This document shows, piece by piece, positions 17,501 to 24,427 of a DNA stretch of 37,850 nucleotides (positions are counted from its first letter, which is position 1; each line of letters starts with the position of its first letter). The position numbers were made by a program, and so were the translations under genes. Origin of the DNA: Prolixibacteraceae bacterium (GTDB lineage: Bacteria; Bacteroidota; Bacteroidia; Bacteroidales; Prolixibacteraceae); assembly GCA_023228025.1 (NCBI GenBank), contig JALOCD010000037.1, forward strand, positions 1-37,850. Reading direction: 5' to 3'. The notes under the pieces were generated by a model that did not search any database, had not been told where the DNA came from, and saw only the letters and a list, made by a program, of their open reading frames with translations.

Positions 17501-18309
17501 TTTTTGCTTCCCTCTTTGGTTTCGGTAAGACCGATAATGTGCAAAAGCTCGGTGTAAAAAGTTTTGTCGAGGCTGTTGCTGTCGTTGACAAACGGAAGCT
17601 TTAAAAGATGCTCCGGCGACAGGAGTTTGTAGAGGGCAATTAAAATGTTATCGTCCTTTTTATCAGCGTTGCGCAATGGTTTATCGTAATCACGAATGTC
17701 GAACCAGGTAAAGGTTATCTCGTGTTTGATGGCTTCGATTGCTGGTTCGGCAATCTGTTTGTAAAAGAAATCGGTTGTTTTGCCCGAAAGACGGCCCTCT
17801 TCGAAATCGGTAAATTGTTTAACCAGGTTTTTGTTTTGTGCAAACTCCTTTTCAAAAAGGTTGGCATCGAAAATAAACCATTCGTAAATATTGGTGGCAA
17901 CAAGGTATTTAATTTCGAGGTTTTTAGTAGTAATTCGTTCCCGCAAATAGTATAAAACAAGTTCCTGAAAGGCTTTGGTGTTGATGCTGTTTGTTCTAAG
18001 CATCTCAACCTTGTTGGTGGGTTTCTTCGCTTCTACAACAACTCCAACGGTACTCCCGGCATTGAGCGCGTTGTGTATGACAAGATCGTTGCGGCCTTTG
18101 GTATTGATAAAATGGGTGGCGCCGTACCAGGTGTTTTTAAGAAAATCAGAAACGAGGTTCTTGTGAAATTCTTCCGATTCGGTTTCATCAATTTGATCCA
18201 GCAAACCAATCAAATTTGCTTTGAACAGCTCTATCTCGTTTCTGTTGGTTTTCACTTTCAGAAACGCTTTGTTTAAAGCTTTACGGGGCTTTAGAATGTT
18301 TAATTCCAT
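14590..18309 (-). CDS. Type IIG restriction enzyme and methyltransferase (Eco57I-like)
   Basis: A 1239-residue single-chain restriction-modification enzyme. The N-terminal PD-(D/E)XK nuclease is visible: D75 in GRNDLVIHN and E93-A-K95 in VVVEAKKP. A helical linker leads to the gamma-class N6-adenine methyltransferase: motif I DPAVGSGHFLVSALNEM at about 565-580, the GVDINPNSVKICRLRLW segment at about 655-670 and the catalytic NPPY in VIGNPPYGV at about 868. The C-terminal 350 residues are the target-recognition domain (WIAEPRNPEWF, FSNSVDGIRS). One asparagine/proline-rich insertion at about 690-705 is coded by a simple DNA repeat. The recognition-domain DNA (about 14700-15690) is much AT-richer than the methylase core, which suggests a swapped domain. 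First gene of the operon with the DUF488 and QLSLF genes. Family confident; recognition site unknown. Confidence 0.92.
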   Translation of the reverse strand: MELNILKPRKALNKAFLKVKTNRNEIELFKANLIGLLDQIDETESEEFHKNLVSDFLKNTWYGATHFINTKGRNDLVIHNALNAGSTVGVVVEAKKPTNKVEMLRTNSINTKAFQELVLYYLRERITTKNLEIKYLVATNIYEWFIFDANLFEKEFAQNKNLVKQFTDFEEGRLSGKTTDFFYKQIAEPAIEAIKHEITFTWFDIRDYDKPLRNADKKDDNILIALYKLLSPEHLLKLPFVNDSNSLDKTFYTELLHIIGLTETKEGSKKLIQRKKEGERNSASLIESAIFQLDNLDKISRLDRPSQFGETNTERLFNVALELSITWINRILFLKLLEAQLIKYHKGDQSFAFLNIGKVQNFDDLNNLFFSVLARQEADRNEEVKKQFANVPYLNSSLFEPTGIEHACLFISQLKDMKLPLLSSTVIKNNSGQKRTGELLTIEYIFEFLNAYDFASEGSEEIQEENKRLINASVLGLIFEKINGYKDGSFFTPGFITMYMCRETIRRAVVQKFNEALNSRRLQPADNGIKIDPGFSQTNYQTIDDVYNSIGQHFTKDQANDLINSLKICDPAVGSGHFLVSALNEMIAIKSELKILRDREGKTLRDYHVTVENDELIVTDDDGGLFGYNPQSRESQRIQETLFHEKQTIIENCLFGVDINPNSVKICRLRLWIELLKNAYYTQNPQSNNPINPTNPNPNLETLPNIDINIKCGNSLISRYALDADIKKALKNSKWTIDSYRLAIMTYRNAQSKEEKRAMEKLIAQIKNDFESDVAANDKRVLKLNKAKGELFALTTQTTLFDRTKVEKAIWDKQVKSLTDTILSLETELEGIRSNKIYENAFEWRFEFPEVLNEEGDFVGFDVVIGNPPYGVTLSKAEDNVLRNNYKVSNYQIDTYTVFTELGNNLLHQNGNLIFITPSAWFASTYDIKFRKYLIDNELIKAITKCPKATFEDAVVETSIIHISKMIDDNILNIYNLDKEVVNQIDKCNIRSDKDYCFYVFANSAEQTFRSRISSEFSNVNDSFDIVWGIKVYQKGKGYPPQNGSESLDKIYHSKIKVDQNYKPFIGGSDISPYLINWSDSYINYGPWIAEPRNPEWFKAIPRIVVREITAKGRIYAAFIEEESVFSNSVDGIRSKTNNINQLLQLLGVLNSKFAAYYHLSSSSNSQKDAFPKVLLQNLRDFPFEPKVDNQIVSLVSQVIEQKRDNTLADTTALESEIDRLVYQLYGLTDEEIKIVEGN

Positions 18310-18694
18310 TTTTTTTCAGCCGTGGGTTTGGGTTCGCTAAATGTACAAAGAAAGATGGAAATTTTCGATTTTCGATTGCCGATTTTCGATTGCCGGTCCC
18401 ATTTTCTCCGTTTCTTTGTTTCACAGTTTCGTTCCTTCCGTCCGAAACGATCTATTATCATTTCTCTGCATGCTACCGCGGACGGCGGTTGGCGGGGTTT
18501 CATTTACCCGGGGTTCCACTTCGCTCCACCCCGGGCTACCAATATTTCGCCACTACGTGGCTGAACCCCGGAGTTGCATACCTCTCTTCACCGTTTCTCT
18601 GTTTCAATGTTTCCCCGTTTCAATGTTTCCCCGTTTCAAATACCCGGAGTCCACTTCCCTCCGTCTCTCCGTCTTTCCGTCTTTCTTCCTTTCT
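18310..18694. other. Intergenic island with structured repeat copy 2 and pyrimidine tract
   Basis: No gene. Bases 18355-18400 hold a short direct repeat of a TTTTCGATTGCCGA-like unit. Copy 2 of the covarying element lies at 18429-18572. From about 18590 to 18690 follows a pyrimidine-rich tract of repeated CCGTTTCAATGTTTC and CCGTCTTTC-like units that ends at the stop codon of the DUF3078 gene. Confidence 0.6.
18429..18572 (+). repeat. GC-rich structured repeat, copy 2
   Basis: Stem I is CCGTCCG (18438) with CGGACGG (18479). Stem II is CCCGGGGT (18507) with ACCCCGGG (18528). Stem III is GCCAC-TAC-GTGGC (18549-18561), perfect. It ends in AACCCCGG (18564), an alternative partner for stem II. 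Direct repeat with copy 1, so the restriction operon is bracketed by the pair. Confidence 0.88.
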
Positions 18695-20662
18695 TCAGAA
18701 CTTGTAATTAAACCCCACCGTAAACAGCTCCTTGAACTGCCACTTGGCCTTTTGGGCGACCTCCACGCCATTTGCATCTTTGATTGGGAATTTGACATTG
18801 TAGTCATAGACCAACTGGGTGTTGATCCTGGTACTGATGCGCCGGGAAACTTGCAGTACGAGGGTCTGCTCCCAATCAACATTGAATTTTTGAAAGGGGT
18901 ATCTGTAGTTGTTGAAAATTTCGGCCCGCGTATCGTAAATGACATCCTCAATGAGGACATGGTGCCAGTTCAGTTTCACGATGGCGCCGGGTTCCCACAG
19001 GCGTCTCTTTCCGGGATCCAGTCCGTAGTGGGTCGGATCAATCAATGCCGTATCGTTCACGAAGGTTATTTTTGAGGTGAACGGGGAAAGAAAAACCGAG
19101 AAATTCTTATTGGGTTTGTAATCCATACCCAACGAGGTCGTTAGGTAAGCCGGGGCCATAAACATCGAGATTGGATTGTCCTTGTCCGGATATTTGTATC
19201 CTTTGGCGATCTGGGTCCGGAAGTTGGTTTCACCCGAATAATACCAATTTTTGGATGCAGCATAGCCAACCCTCGACTGAAACTCAAACTTATCATCATT
19301 CTTCTCCAATCCACGCGTTTGGGATTTAAAGATTCCTAACCGGAACTCTGCCATACTCTCCCACTTGAGTTTTTTCTTGCTGTAATTGGCAATATACTTC
19401 TCGATCAACAGCATCGAGAAGGAGCTTTCACCTCCCTTGGCCCAATTGGAGAGTGATGTCTGGGTGAAACCTACGGTACCGGTACCAAAAAGCTTCCATG
19501 GAAGCGGATCGACATGTTTTAGGTTTATCTGCTGCAAATTTGAATCCGGTTTTTTTGTTTTGAAGGTGATCTCCTTTTTCTGCGTCTCGGTAAAACGCAT
19601 GAACTTTACCCCATCGTCGATCACCATTCGTATCCCGCCTTTTCCGTTGTTGGATAACACCACACCCACTGAATCGTTTTGCTCATTTTTCAGAAAGAAT
19701 CGTATTGGTTTCCTGGGCTGATTGGCTGTCCACATTTTTGTCTGCAAGCCGCTTAGGTTGGTAATTGTTACCAAGGATGAGTCGCCGGCTGCACGCTCGG
19801 TCAGAAACCGCAATGCTACCCTTATACTGTCATTGACTTTTGAGACCTCTGCTTCGTTGAAGGTGTTCAGCAACTCCCTGTTTTTGTTCAGAAGATAATC
19901 CTTCCGACGAGAGGCTGCATCATTCGAATTCTGACTGATGATATTTTCGCGGTAGCTTTGCATCAGGGAATCCCTATGACTAAACAAGATCGAATCATTG
20001 TAAGATTGGCGGATCGAGATGAAAAGTTTCATTCTCATCGTATCTATCTCTGCAGCAGTTGCATTTGCCGGTAACTTCACCATCTCCCAACTTTGGTTGA
20101 ATTTGCTGATAAATCTTTCGGGCAATCTCTTTTCCATTCCCGACATCATTTGAGTTGGATTTTCATCCGAAATAACCGGAACCCTTGACAAACCCTCCGA
20201 TAAATAACTTTCAGGGACAACTATCAGGCTCCTTCTCAGACTATCAGCCACCGCCTTACGTCTTCCCTCCACCAACCGGTCGAGCTCCTCTGAAAAAAGG
20301 TACCCTGGAACAACCCGTTTGTCCGGAATATTTTCTGCTTTACGATAAAAAATACGTGGAATAGAATCAGATTTCAAGTACTGGTTCATCTTCACGATCA
20401 CTGTATCGATCGGATCATTTTCGGCGTAATTTACAACTCCCTTTATGCCTTTTTGAAACGATGGGTTGGTCATGTACCACTCACCCGATCCACTGAATAC
20501 CCTTTTCATCAAAGATAGGCTCCATGAAAGTGAATCCTTAATTGCGCCGGGACTTCTGGATTTCCGGTTACCGGATGTTGAGAAATCAGAGGCGCTGAGC
20601 GGGTAAAGACCGATGCAAAACAGGCTGATTATCAGCAGATAAATATATTTTTTGAATACCAT
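18695..20662 (-). CDS. DUF3078 outer-membrane beta-barrel protein
   Basis: A 655-residue exported protein. The N-terminus (MVFKKYIYLLIISLFCIG) is a signal peptide, with cleavage likely around LSAS-D (residues 23-26). Residues about 40-320 are a periplasmic or surface region rich in helices and charged residues. Residues about 395-655 form the DUF3078 beta-barrel: LFGTGTVGFTQTSLSNWAKG opens it, strands of alternating aromatic residues follow (WYYSGETNFRTQIAKGYKYP, FSVFLSPFTSKITF) and it ends in the aromatic FTVGFNYKF, as expected for a BAM-inserted protein. DUF3078 is a Bacteroidota family without known function. It is transcribed alone, between the repeat island and the efflux operon. The extra N-terminal 300 residues make it longer than most members I recall. 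Confidence 0.85.
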   Translation of the reverse strand: MVFKKYIYLLIISLFCIGLYPLSASDFSTSGNRKSRSPGAIKDSLSWSLSLMKRVFSGSGEWYMTNPSFQKGIKGVVNYAENDPIDTVIVKMNQYLKSDSIPRIFYRKAENIPDKRVVPGYLFSEELDRLVEGRRKAVADSLRRSLIVVPESYLSEGLSRVPVISDENPTQMMSGMEKRLPERFISKFNQSWEMVKLPANATAAEIDTMRMKLFISIRQSYNDSILFSHRDSLMQSYRENIISQNSNDAASRRKDYLLNKNRELLNTFNEAEVSKVNDSIRVALRFLTERAAGDSSLVTITNLSGLQTKMWTANQPRKPIRFFLKNEQNDSVGVVLSNNGKGGIRMVIDDGVKFMRFTETQKKEITFKTKKPDSNLQQINLKHVDPLPWKLFGTGTVGFTQTSLSNWAKGGESSFSMLLIEKYIANYSKKKLKWESMAEFRLGIFKSQTRGLEKNDDKFEFQSRVGYAASKNWYYSGETNFRTQIAKGYKYPDKDNPISMFMAPAYLTTSLGMDYKPNKNFSVFLSPFTSKITFVNDTALIDPTHYGLDPGKRRLWEPGAIVKLNWHHVLIEDVIYDTRAEIFNNYRYPFQKFNVDWEQTLVLQVSRRISTRINTQLVYDYNVKFPIKDANGVEVAQKAKWQFKELFTVGFNYKF

Positions 20663-20741
20663 AATACTGTTAATAGTTGATAGAATCCGAGGCCGTAAAT
20701 ATAGAAAAAATCAATACTGCCTCCATCTTAAAAGCTCATTA

Positions 20742-21860
20742 TTAAACAGTTTTCCGGTAGCGCCAGACAGCCAGCGAAAACATGGTCAAACCGTAAAGCG
20801 AGAGGGAAATCAACTCCCTTGTCATGTCGAATAACCCCGAGCCCTTCAGAACAACATTCCGGATGATCCTGATGAGGTAATAAACCGGATTGATCTTGTC
20901 GAGGTTCTGGGCCCAAACCGGCATACTCTCGACCGGGGTAAAGAGACCGCTCATGATGATGAAGACAATCATGAAGAAGAAGCTCACAAACAAGACCTGC
21001 TGCTGGGTATCAGAAATGGCCGAGACAAAAAGGCCCAGGCTCATGACCAGGAAGAGATAGAGCGAGGTGAAGATATACAGGGTGAGGATGTTGCCCCTGA
21101 ACGGCAACCCAAATACCAGTTTCGCCACCAGCAAACCGAAAGTCAGGTCCAGCAGTGCGATGATGAGGAAAGGCATCATCTTGCCGATGATAAAATGGTA
21201 TTTCTTGATGGGCGTGACATTGAGCTGTTCGATTGTGCCCATCTCCTTCTCCCTGACCAGATTGAGCGATGAGAGAAACAACCCGATGATGGTTACCAGG
21301 ATCACCAATACGCCGGGCGCCATGTAATATTTGAAATTCAGCTCAGGATTGTACCAATAGGATGGGATCACTGAAACCTGTTGTGGTGGCGTAAATTTTG
21401 GAACACCCATCATCTCGGCCCTGATCTTCATGTTATAACTTCCTATAACCGTCTGAAGATATGCATTGGAGAGCTCTGCTGCCGAACCGTTGATCGCATC
21501 AACCAATATCTGAACGGAGGCCTCATCATTCCGTTTTAGGTCCTGTTCAAATCCATGCGGAAAGGTAACGACGACATCGGCCGTTCCCTTCAACAAAAGT
21601 TGATCAGTTTCGGCTGGAGACAGTTGTGCCCTGGTTAGATGAAAAAAGCTACTGGCTTCCAATTTCGATGTCAGGCGGGTAGAGGTCTCGCTCAAATCCA
21701 GATCGACTACCGTGATGTCCACCTTTTTAAGCTCCATCGTAGCGGCAAAAACCAATACCAGCATCTGAACCAGCGGCATGATGAAGATGATTGGCAACAT
21801 CGCCTTGTTGCGAAAAACCTGGATAAATTCCTTTTGAAGAAGGTATAAGATCGTTCTCAT
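20742..21860 (-). CDS. ABC-2 type permease (YbhR/YbhS-like), second of pair
   Basis: A 372-residue inner-membrane half of an ABC-2 exporter. It has one N-terminal transmembrane segment (AMLPIIFIMPLVQMLVLVFA), a periplasmic domain of about 140 residues (VDITVVDLDLSETS to SVIPSYWYNPELNFKYYMAPG) and five transmembrane segments from about 180 on, with the LNLVREKEMGTIEQLNVTPI coupling segment that contacts the ATPase. This is the order seen in the YbhS/YbhR permeases. It starts six bases after the stop of the first permease, so the two are co-translated and probably form a heterodimer. It is the last gene of the efflux operon. The substrate is unknown; relatives export drugs or cations. Confidence 0.9.
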   Translation of the reverse strand: MRTILYLLQKEFIQVFRNKAMLPIIFIMPLVQMLVLVFAATMELKKVDITVVDLDLSETSTRLTSKLEASSFFHLTRAQLSPAETDQLLLKGTADVVVTFPHGFEQDLKRNDEASVQILVDAINGSAAELSNAYLQTVIGSYNMKIRAEMMGVPKFTPPQQVSVIPSYWYNPELNFKYYMAPGVLVILVTIIGLFLSSLNLVREKEMGTIEQLNVTPIKKYHFIIGKMMPFLIIALLDLTFGLLVAKLVFGLPFRGNILTLYIFTSLYLFLVMSLGLFVSAISDTQQQVLFVSFFFMIVFIIMSGLFTPVESMPVWAQNLDKINPVYYLIRIIRNVVLKGSGLFDMTRELISLSLYGLTMFSLAVWRYRKTV

Positions 21861-21866
21861 TGGCTG

Positions 21867-22973
21867 TTATTCTAACCTTAATCTAAATTTTTTCACACTT
21901 AACCCAAGGAAAAACAGGGTCATCGCACACAATATCAATACATTCGGCCATATATAAGCGAATCCGTTCCCTTTGAGCATCACCTGCTTGAGGGCATCGA
22001 TAAACCACCTGGGAGGCATAAAATTACTCAGGATCTGTAACGGTACCGGCATATTCTCAATAGGAAAGATGAAGCCCGATAACAGAATGGTGGGCAGCAT
22101 CAGCGCAAATCCGGATATGAACAACGCTACCTGCTGACTGTTTGCCACCGTCGAAATCAGAATGCCCAGCGATAAGGCCATGGTAATGTAGAGGATGACC
22201 AAAAATGCCAGTACAAAGAGGCTTCCCCTGATGGGTACCCCAAACACTACATTTCCCAGAAAGACAACGACAAATGCGTCGATAAGGGAAAGCAACAGGT
22301 AGGGCGCCACCTTCCCGAGGATGATGTGCGAAGCTTTCAATGGGGATACGAGCAGAATCTCCATAGTACCCATCTCCTTCTCCCGTGCAATGGTAATGGA
22401 GGTCATCATCGCCGAGATCAGCATCAGGATCAGCGCCATGGTACCGGGAACATACATGAAGGCGCCCACCATGTTTTCGTTGTAGAGCATCCGCACCTCG
22501 CTTTTTATCTGAAGAGGAATGGTAAAACCGGCAAACTTCTTTTTGGTGTAATCCTGCACAATTCCGTTTGTGTAATTGAAAAGCATCTGTGCCGTATTGG
22601 GATCGGAGGCATCGGCAATAACCTGAATATTGGCCTTTCCTTCGCGTTCCAAATTTTCTGCAAAGCCTTTTTCAAAGACGATCACCTCTTTGACATCACC
22701 CTTCCTGAAAATCGGATCTATCTCATTATCCTGAATAAGATTGGCCTCCAGACGGAAATATCCTGACGATAGGATCTTGTTCTTGATCTCTCTTGTCACG
22801 TTGTCGTTTGAATGATCGAGGATGGCAATCCGGGCATCCTTGATCTCCGTCGTGATGACATACCCGAATAACATCAATTGGATGATGGGTATCCCAAACA
22901 GGATGACCATGGTGCGCGAGTCCCTGAATATATGGGTGAATTCCTTTTTGACAAATCCTAGTAATTGATCCAT
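21867..22973 (-). CDS. ABC-2 type permease (YbhR/YbhS-like), first of pair
   Basis: A 368-residue membrane protein with the same plan as its neighbour: an N-terminal segment TMVILFGIPIIQLMLFGYVI, a periplasmic part with KDARIAILDHSND, and a C-terminal block of five membrane segments containing the ITIAREKEMGTMEILLVSPL coupling motif. The two permeases are clear paralogues and together make the transmembrane channel. It is preceded by an inverted repeat array (22999-23113) that separates it from the ATPase gene by 135 bases, so the messenger RNA probably carries a hairpin here; whether this lowers permease expression is unknown. Confidence 0.9.
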   Translation of the reverse strand: MDQLLGFVKKEFTHIFRDSRTMVILFGIPIIQLMLFGYVITTEIKDARIAILDHSNDNVTREIKNKILSSGYFRLEANLIQDNEIDPIFRKGDVKEVIVFEKGFAENLEREGKANIQVIADASDPNTAQMLFNYTNGIVQDYTKKKFAGFTIPLQIKSEVRMLYNENMVGAFMYVPGTMALILMLISAMMTSITIAREKEMGTMEILLVSPLKASHIILGKVAPYLLLSLIDAFVVVFLGNVVFGVPIRGSLFVLAFLVILYITMALSLGILISTVANSQQVALFISGFALMLPTILLSGFIFPIENMPVPLQILSNFMPPRWFIDALKQVMLKGNGFAYIWPNVLILCAMTLFFLGLSVKKFRLRLE

Positions 22974-22998
22974 GCTGGTATATTTATACTTTTTATTA

Positions 22999-23113
22999 AG
23001 TGACTAAAGTGAACTAAAGTGACTAGAGTGACTAAAGTACTTTGCCATTTTCATCATCTGTTCGGAGTCCCCAACTTTATTAACTTTAGTTCACTTTAGT
23101 CACTTTAGTCACT
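22999..23113. repeat. Inverted pair of AGTGACTAAAGT arrays inside the efflux operon
   Basis: The left arm (22999-23039) and right arm (23081-23113) are built of AGTGACTAAAGT-like units in opposite directions around 41 bases. The right arm covers the last codons and stop of the ATPase gene at 23109. Same family as 8319-8473. Confidence 0.8.
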
Positions 23114-23858
23114 CTTTATTTCTGGCAATCTTCAAAAACACCCCATCCATGCTATCGGCATGATATTGCTCTTTCAGCGCTAAAGGTGTGTCCAGCGCAA
23201 CGATCTTTCCTTCCGACATGATCGCGACCCTGTTGCAATATTCCGCCTCATCCATGTAGTGGGTGGTGACAAATATGGTAATTCCCTGATGGGCAACCTC
23301 GTAAATCAAGTCCCAAAAAGTCCGGCGCGTCAACGGATCCACTCCCCCGGATGGTTCATCCAGAAAAACGACCGCCGGCTGGTGAAACAATGCCAAAGAG
23401 AAAGCCAGCTTCTGTTTCCATCCCAATGGCAATCCGGCAACCAACTTGTTGCGGCTCTCCTCCAGGTTTAACTTCTTCAATAGTTCATCAGTTTTTTTGA
23501 TTCTCTCCTTCCGGGGAATGCCATAAATGCCGGCATAGAGCCTGAAGTTTTCGTATACGGTCAGATCCTCATACAACGAAAATTTCTGCGACATGTACCC
23601 AATGTTTCTCTTGATGGCTTCACGCTGGTGGTACCCATCAAAACCGGCAACTTTCAATGCTCCAGATGTTGGTTCAAGCAATCCGCAAAGCATCCTGATG
23701 GCGGTTGTCTTTCCCGCGCCGTTTGCACCCAGAAATCCAAAAATTTCTCCCTTGTTCACCTCAAAAGAGATATGATCAACGGCAGTGAAAGAGCCAAATT
23801 TCTTGACCAGCTCCTTAACTTGAATAATCGGCTTATTATCTGAAGTTATGACATCCAT
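23109..23858 (-). CDS. ABC exporter ATPase, like the C-terminal half of YbhF
   Basis: A 249-residue nucleotide-binding protein. Walker A is GANGAGKT, the Q-loop lies in IGYMSQKFSLYEDL, Walker B is VVFLDEPSGGVDP, and the switch histidine is present in FVTTHYMDEAEYC. The signature is the variant LPLGWKQKLA in place of LSGGQ, as in the second ATPase domain of YbhF. The open frame begins 14 codons earlier, but that stretch is only a translated intergenic repeat (MSIVNFQLSIKLES), so I start at the ATG at 23858. It should pair with the ATPase at 24401 to give two unlike ATP sites. The broken four-helix-bundle gene lies between the two. Confidence 0.9.
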   Translation of the reverse strand: MDVITSDNKPIIQVKELVKKFGSFTAVDHISFEVNKGEIFGFLGANGAGKTTAIRMLCGLLEPTSGALKVAGFDGYHQREAIKRNIGYMSQKFSLYEDLTVYENFRLYAGIYGIPRKERIKKTDELLKKLNLEESRNKLVAGLPLGWKQKLAFSLALFHQPAVVFLDEPSGGVDPLTRRTFWDLIYEVAHQGITIFVTTHYMDEAEYCNRVAIMSEGKIVALDTPLALKEQYHADSMDGVFLKIARNKE

Positions 23859-23864
23859 AGATTC

Positions 23865-23901
23865 AAGTTTAATTGACAATTGAAAGTTGACAATTGACAA
23901 T
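23865..23901. repeat. Left arm of AATTGACAATTG-type array
   Basis: Tandem ATTGACAATTGAAAGTTG-like units directly upstream of the ATPase start. They face the opposed array at 24388-24427, so the pair encloses the broken four-helix-bundle gene. Confidence 0.7.
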
Positions 23902-23918
23902 GATGGGTTTCGGACATT

Positions 23919-24372
23919 TTATTTTTTTGAACCATAAAGATCTTTTGATGTTTTAACTATGCTTACCAACATGCGAACCAACTCTTTACATTCCTCCAAT
24001 AAAGATGCATAGTTGACATCGGAGCCGTATTCGCTTTCCTTAATTAACATGAGCCAATATTCTGTTTCATGCGTATAAAATTTGATTTTTAAAGGTCGCA
24101 TGGAATAGCCAAATTTTCATTTCCGGTTGTTGTGAAAATTCTCTCATGTCTATTTCATTAGCCTCTTTGAGCGCAATATTCATTTTATTGATAAAATCTG
24201 CTTTCGACTGAGCATGTTCTGCCTCTTTAATCAGTGCACCGATTGAGGTACCACTTCGTACCAATTGTTTTGAAAGGATAAATTCATGCTTCTCATGGAT
24301 TAAGAAACTACCAACCTTAATCACATTCAATGCGAATTTAAACGACTTATCCATCACCACATTTTCTTTCAT
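23919..24372 (-). pseudogene. Four-helix-bundle protein (23S rRNA intervening-sequence type), broken by an insertion
   Basis: Two fragments of one gene. The first (24372 down to about 24159) gives KSFKFALNVIKVGSFL, the hallmark LVRSGTSIGALIKEAEHAQS and NIALKEANE. The second continues from 24070 with TEYWLMLIKESEYG and ends KDLYGSKK at 23919. Between them lies an 88-bp mini-element flanked by ATGAAA. Deleting 88 bp restores one frame of 121 codons, the usual length of this family, and joins the text exactly (KEANE-TEYWLML). The family is known from intervening sequences of 23S rRNA and from isolated chromosomal copies; its function is poorly understood. It interrupts the efflux operon and has its own inverted repeat flanks, so it probably arrived as a separate insertion. 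Confidence 0.88.
24071..24158 (-). mobile_element. Palindromic mini-element, copy B, inserted in the four-helix-bundle gene
   Basis: 88 bp bounded by TTTCAT words at 24065-24070 and 24153-24158 (ATGAAA on the gene strand). Arms ATGGAATAGCCA (24100-24111) and TGTCTATTTCAT (24147-24158) are inverted repeats. The TTTTTAAAGGTC block next to the left arm matches copy A at 8216-8312. The interior is different between copies. No coding capacity. Confidence 0.78.
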
Positions 24373-24387
24373 CTTACCAATCTTTAT

Positions 24388-24427
24388 TTAATTTTCATTG
24401 TCAATTGTCCATTGTCAATTGTCCATT
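24388..24427. repeat. Right arm of CATTGTCAATTGTC-type array
   Basis: Units CATTGTCAATTGTC are repeated in tandem in the direction opposite to 23865-23901. The array codes the last residues (NGQLTMDN) and the stop of the ATPase gene at 24401, so it lies partly inside that gene. Confidence 0.75.

Noticed and set aside
18341..19075. Plus-strand ORF of 244 codons over the repeat island and the DUF3078 end
   Set aside because: It translates repeat DNA and the antisense of the beta-barrel; similar frames appear at each copy of the repeat only because the repeat is open in that frame.
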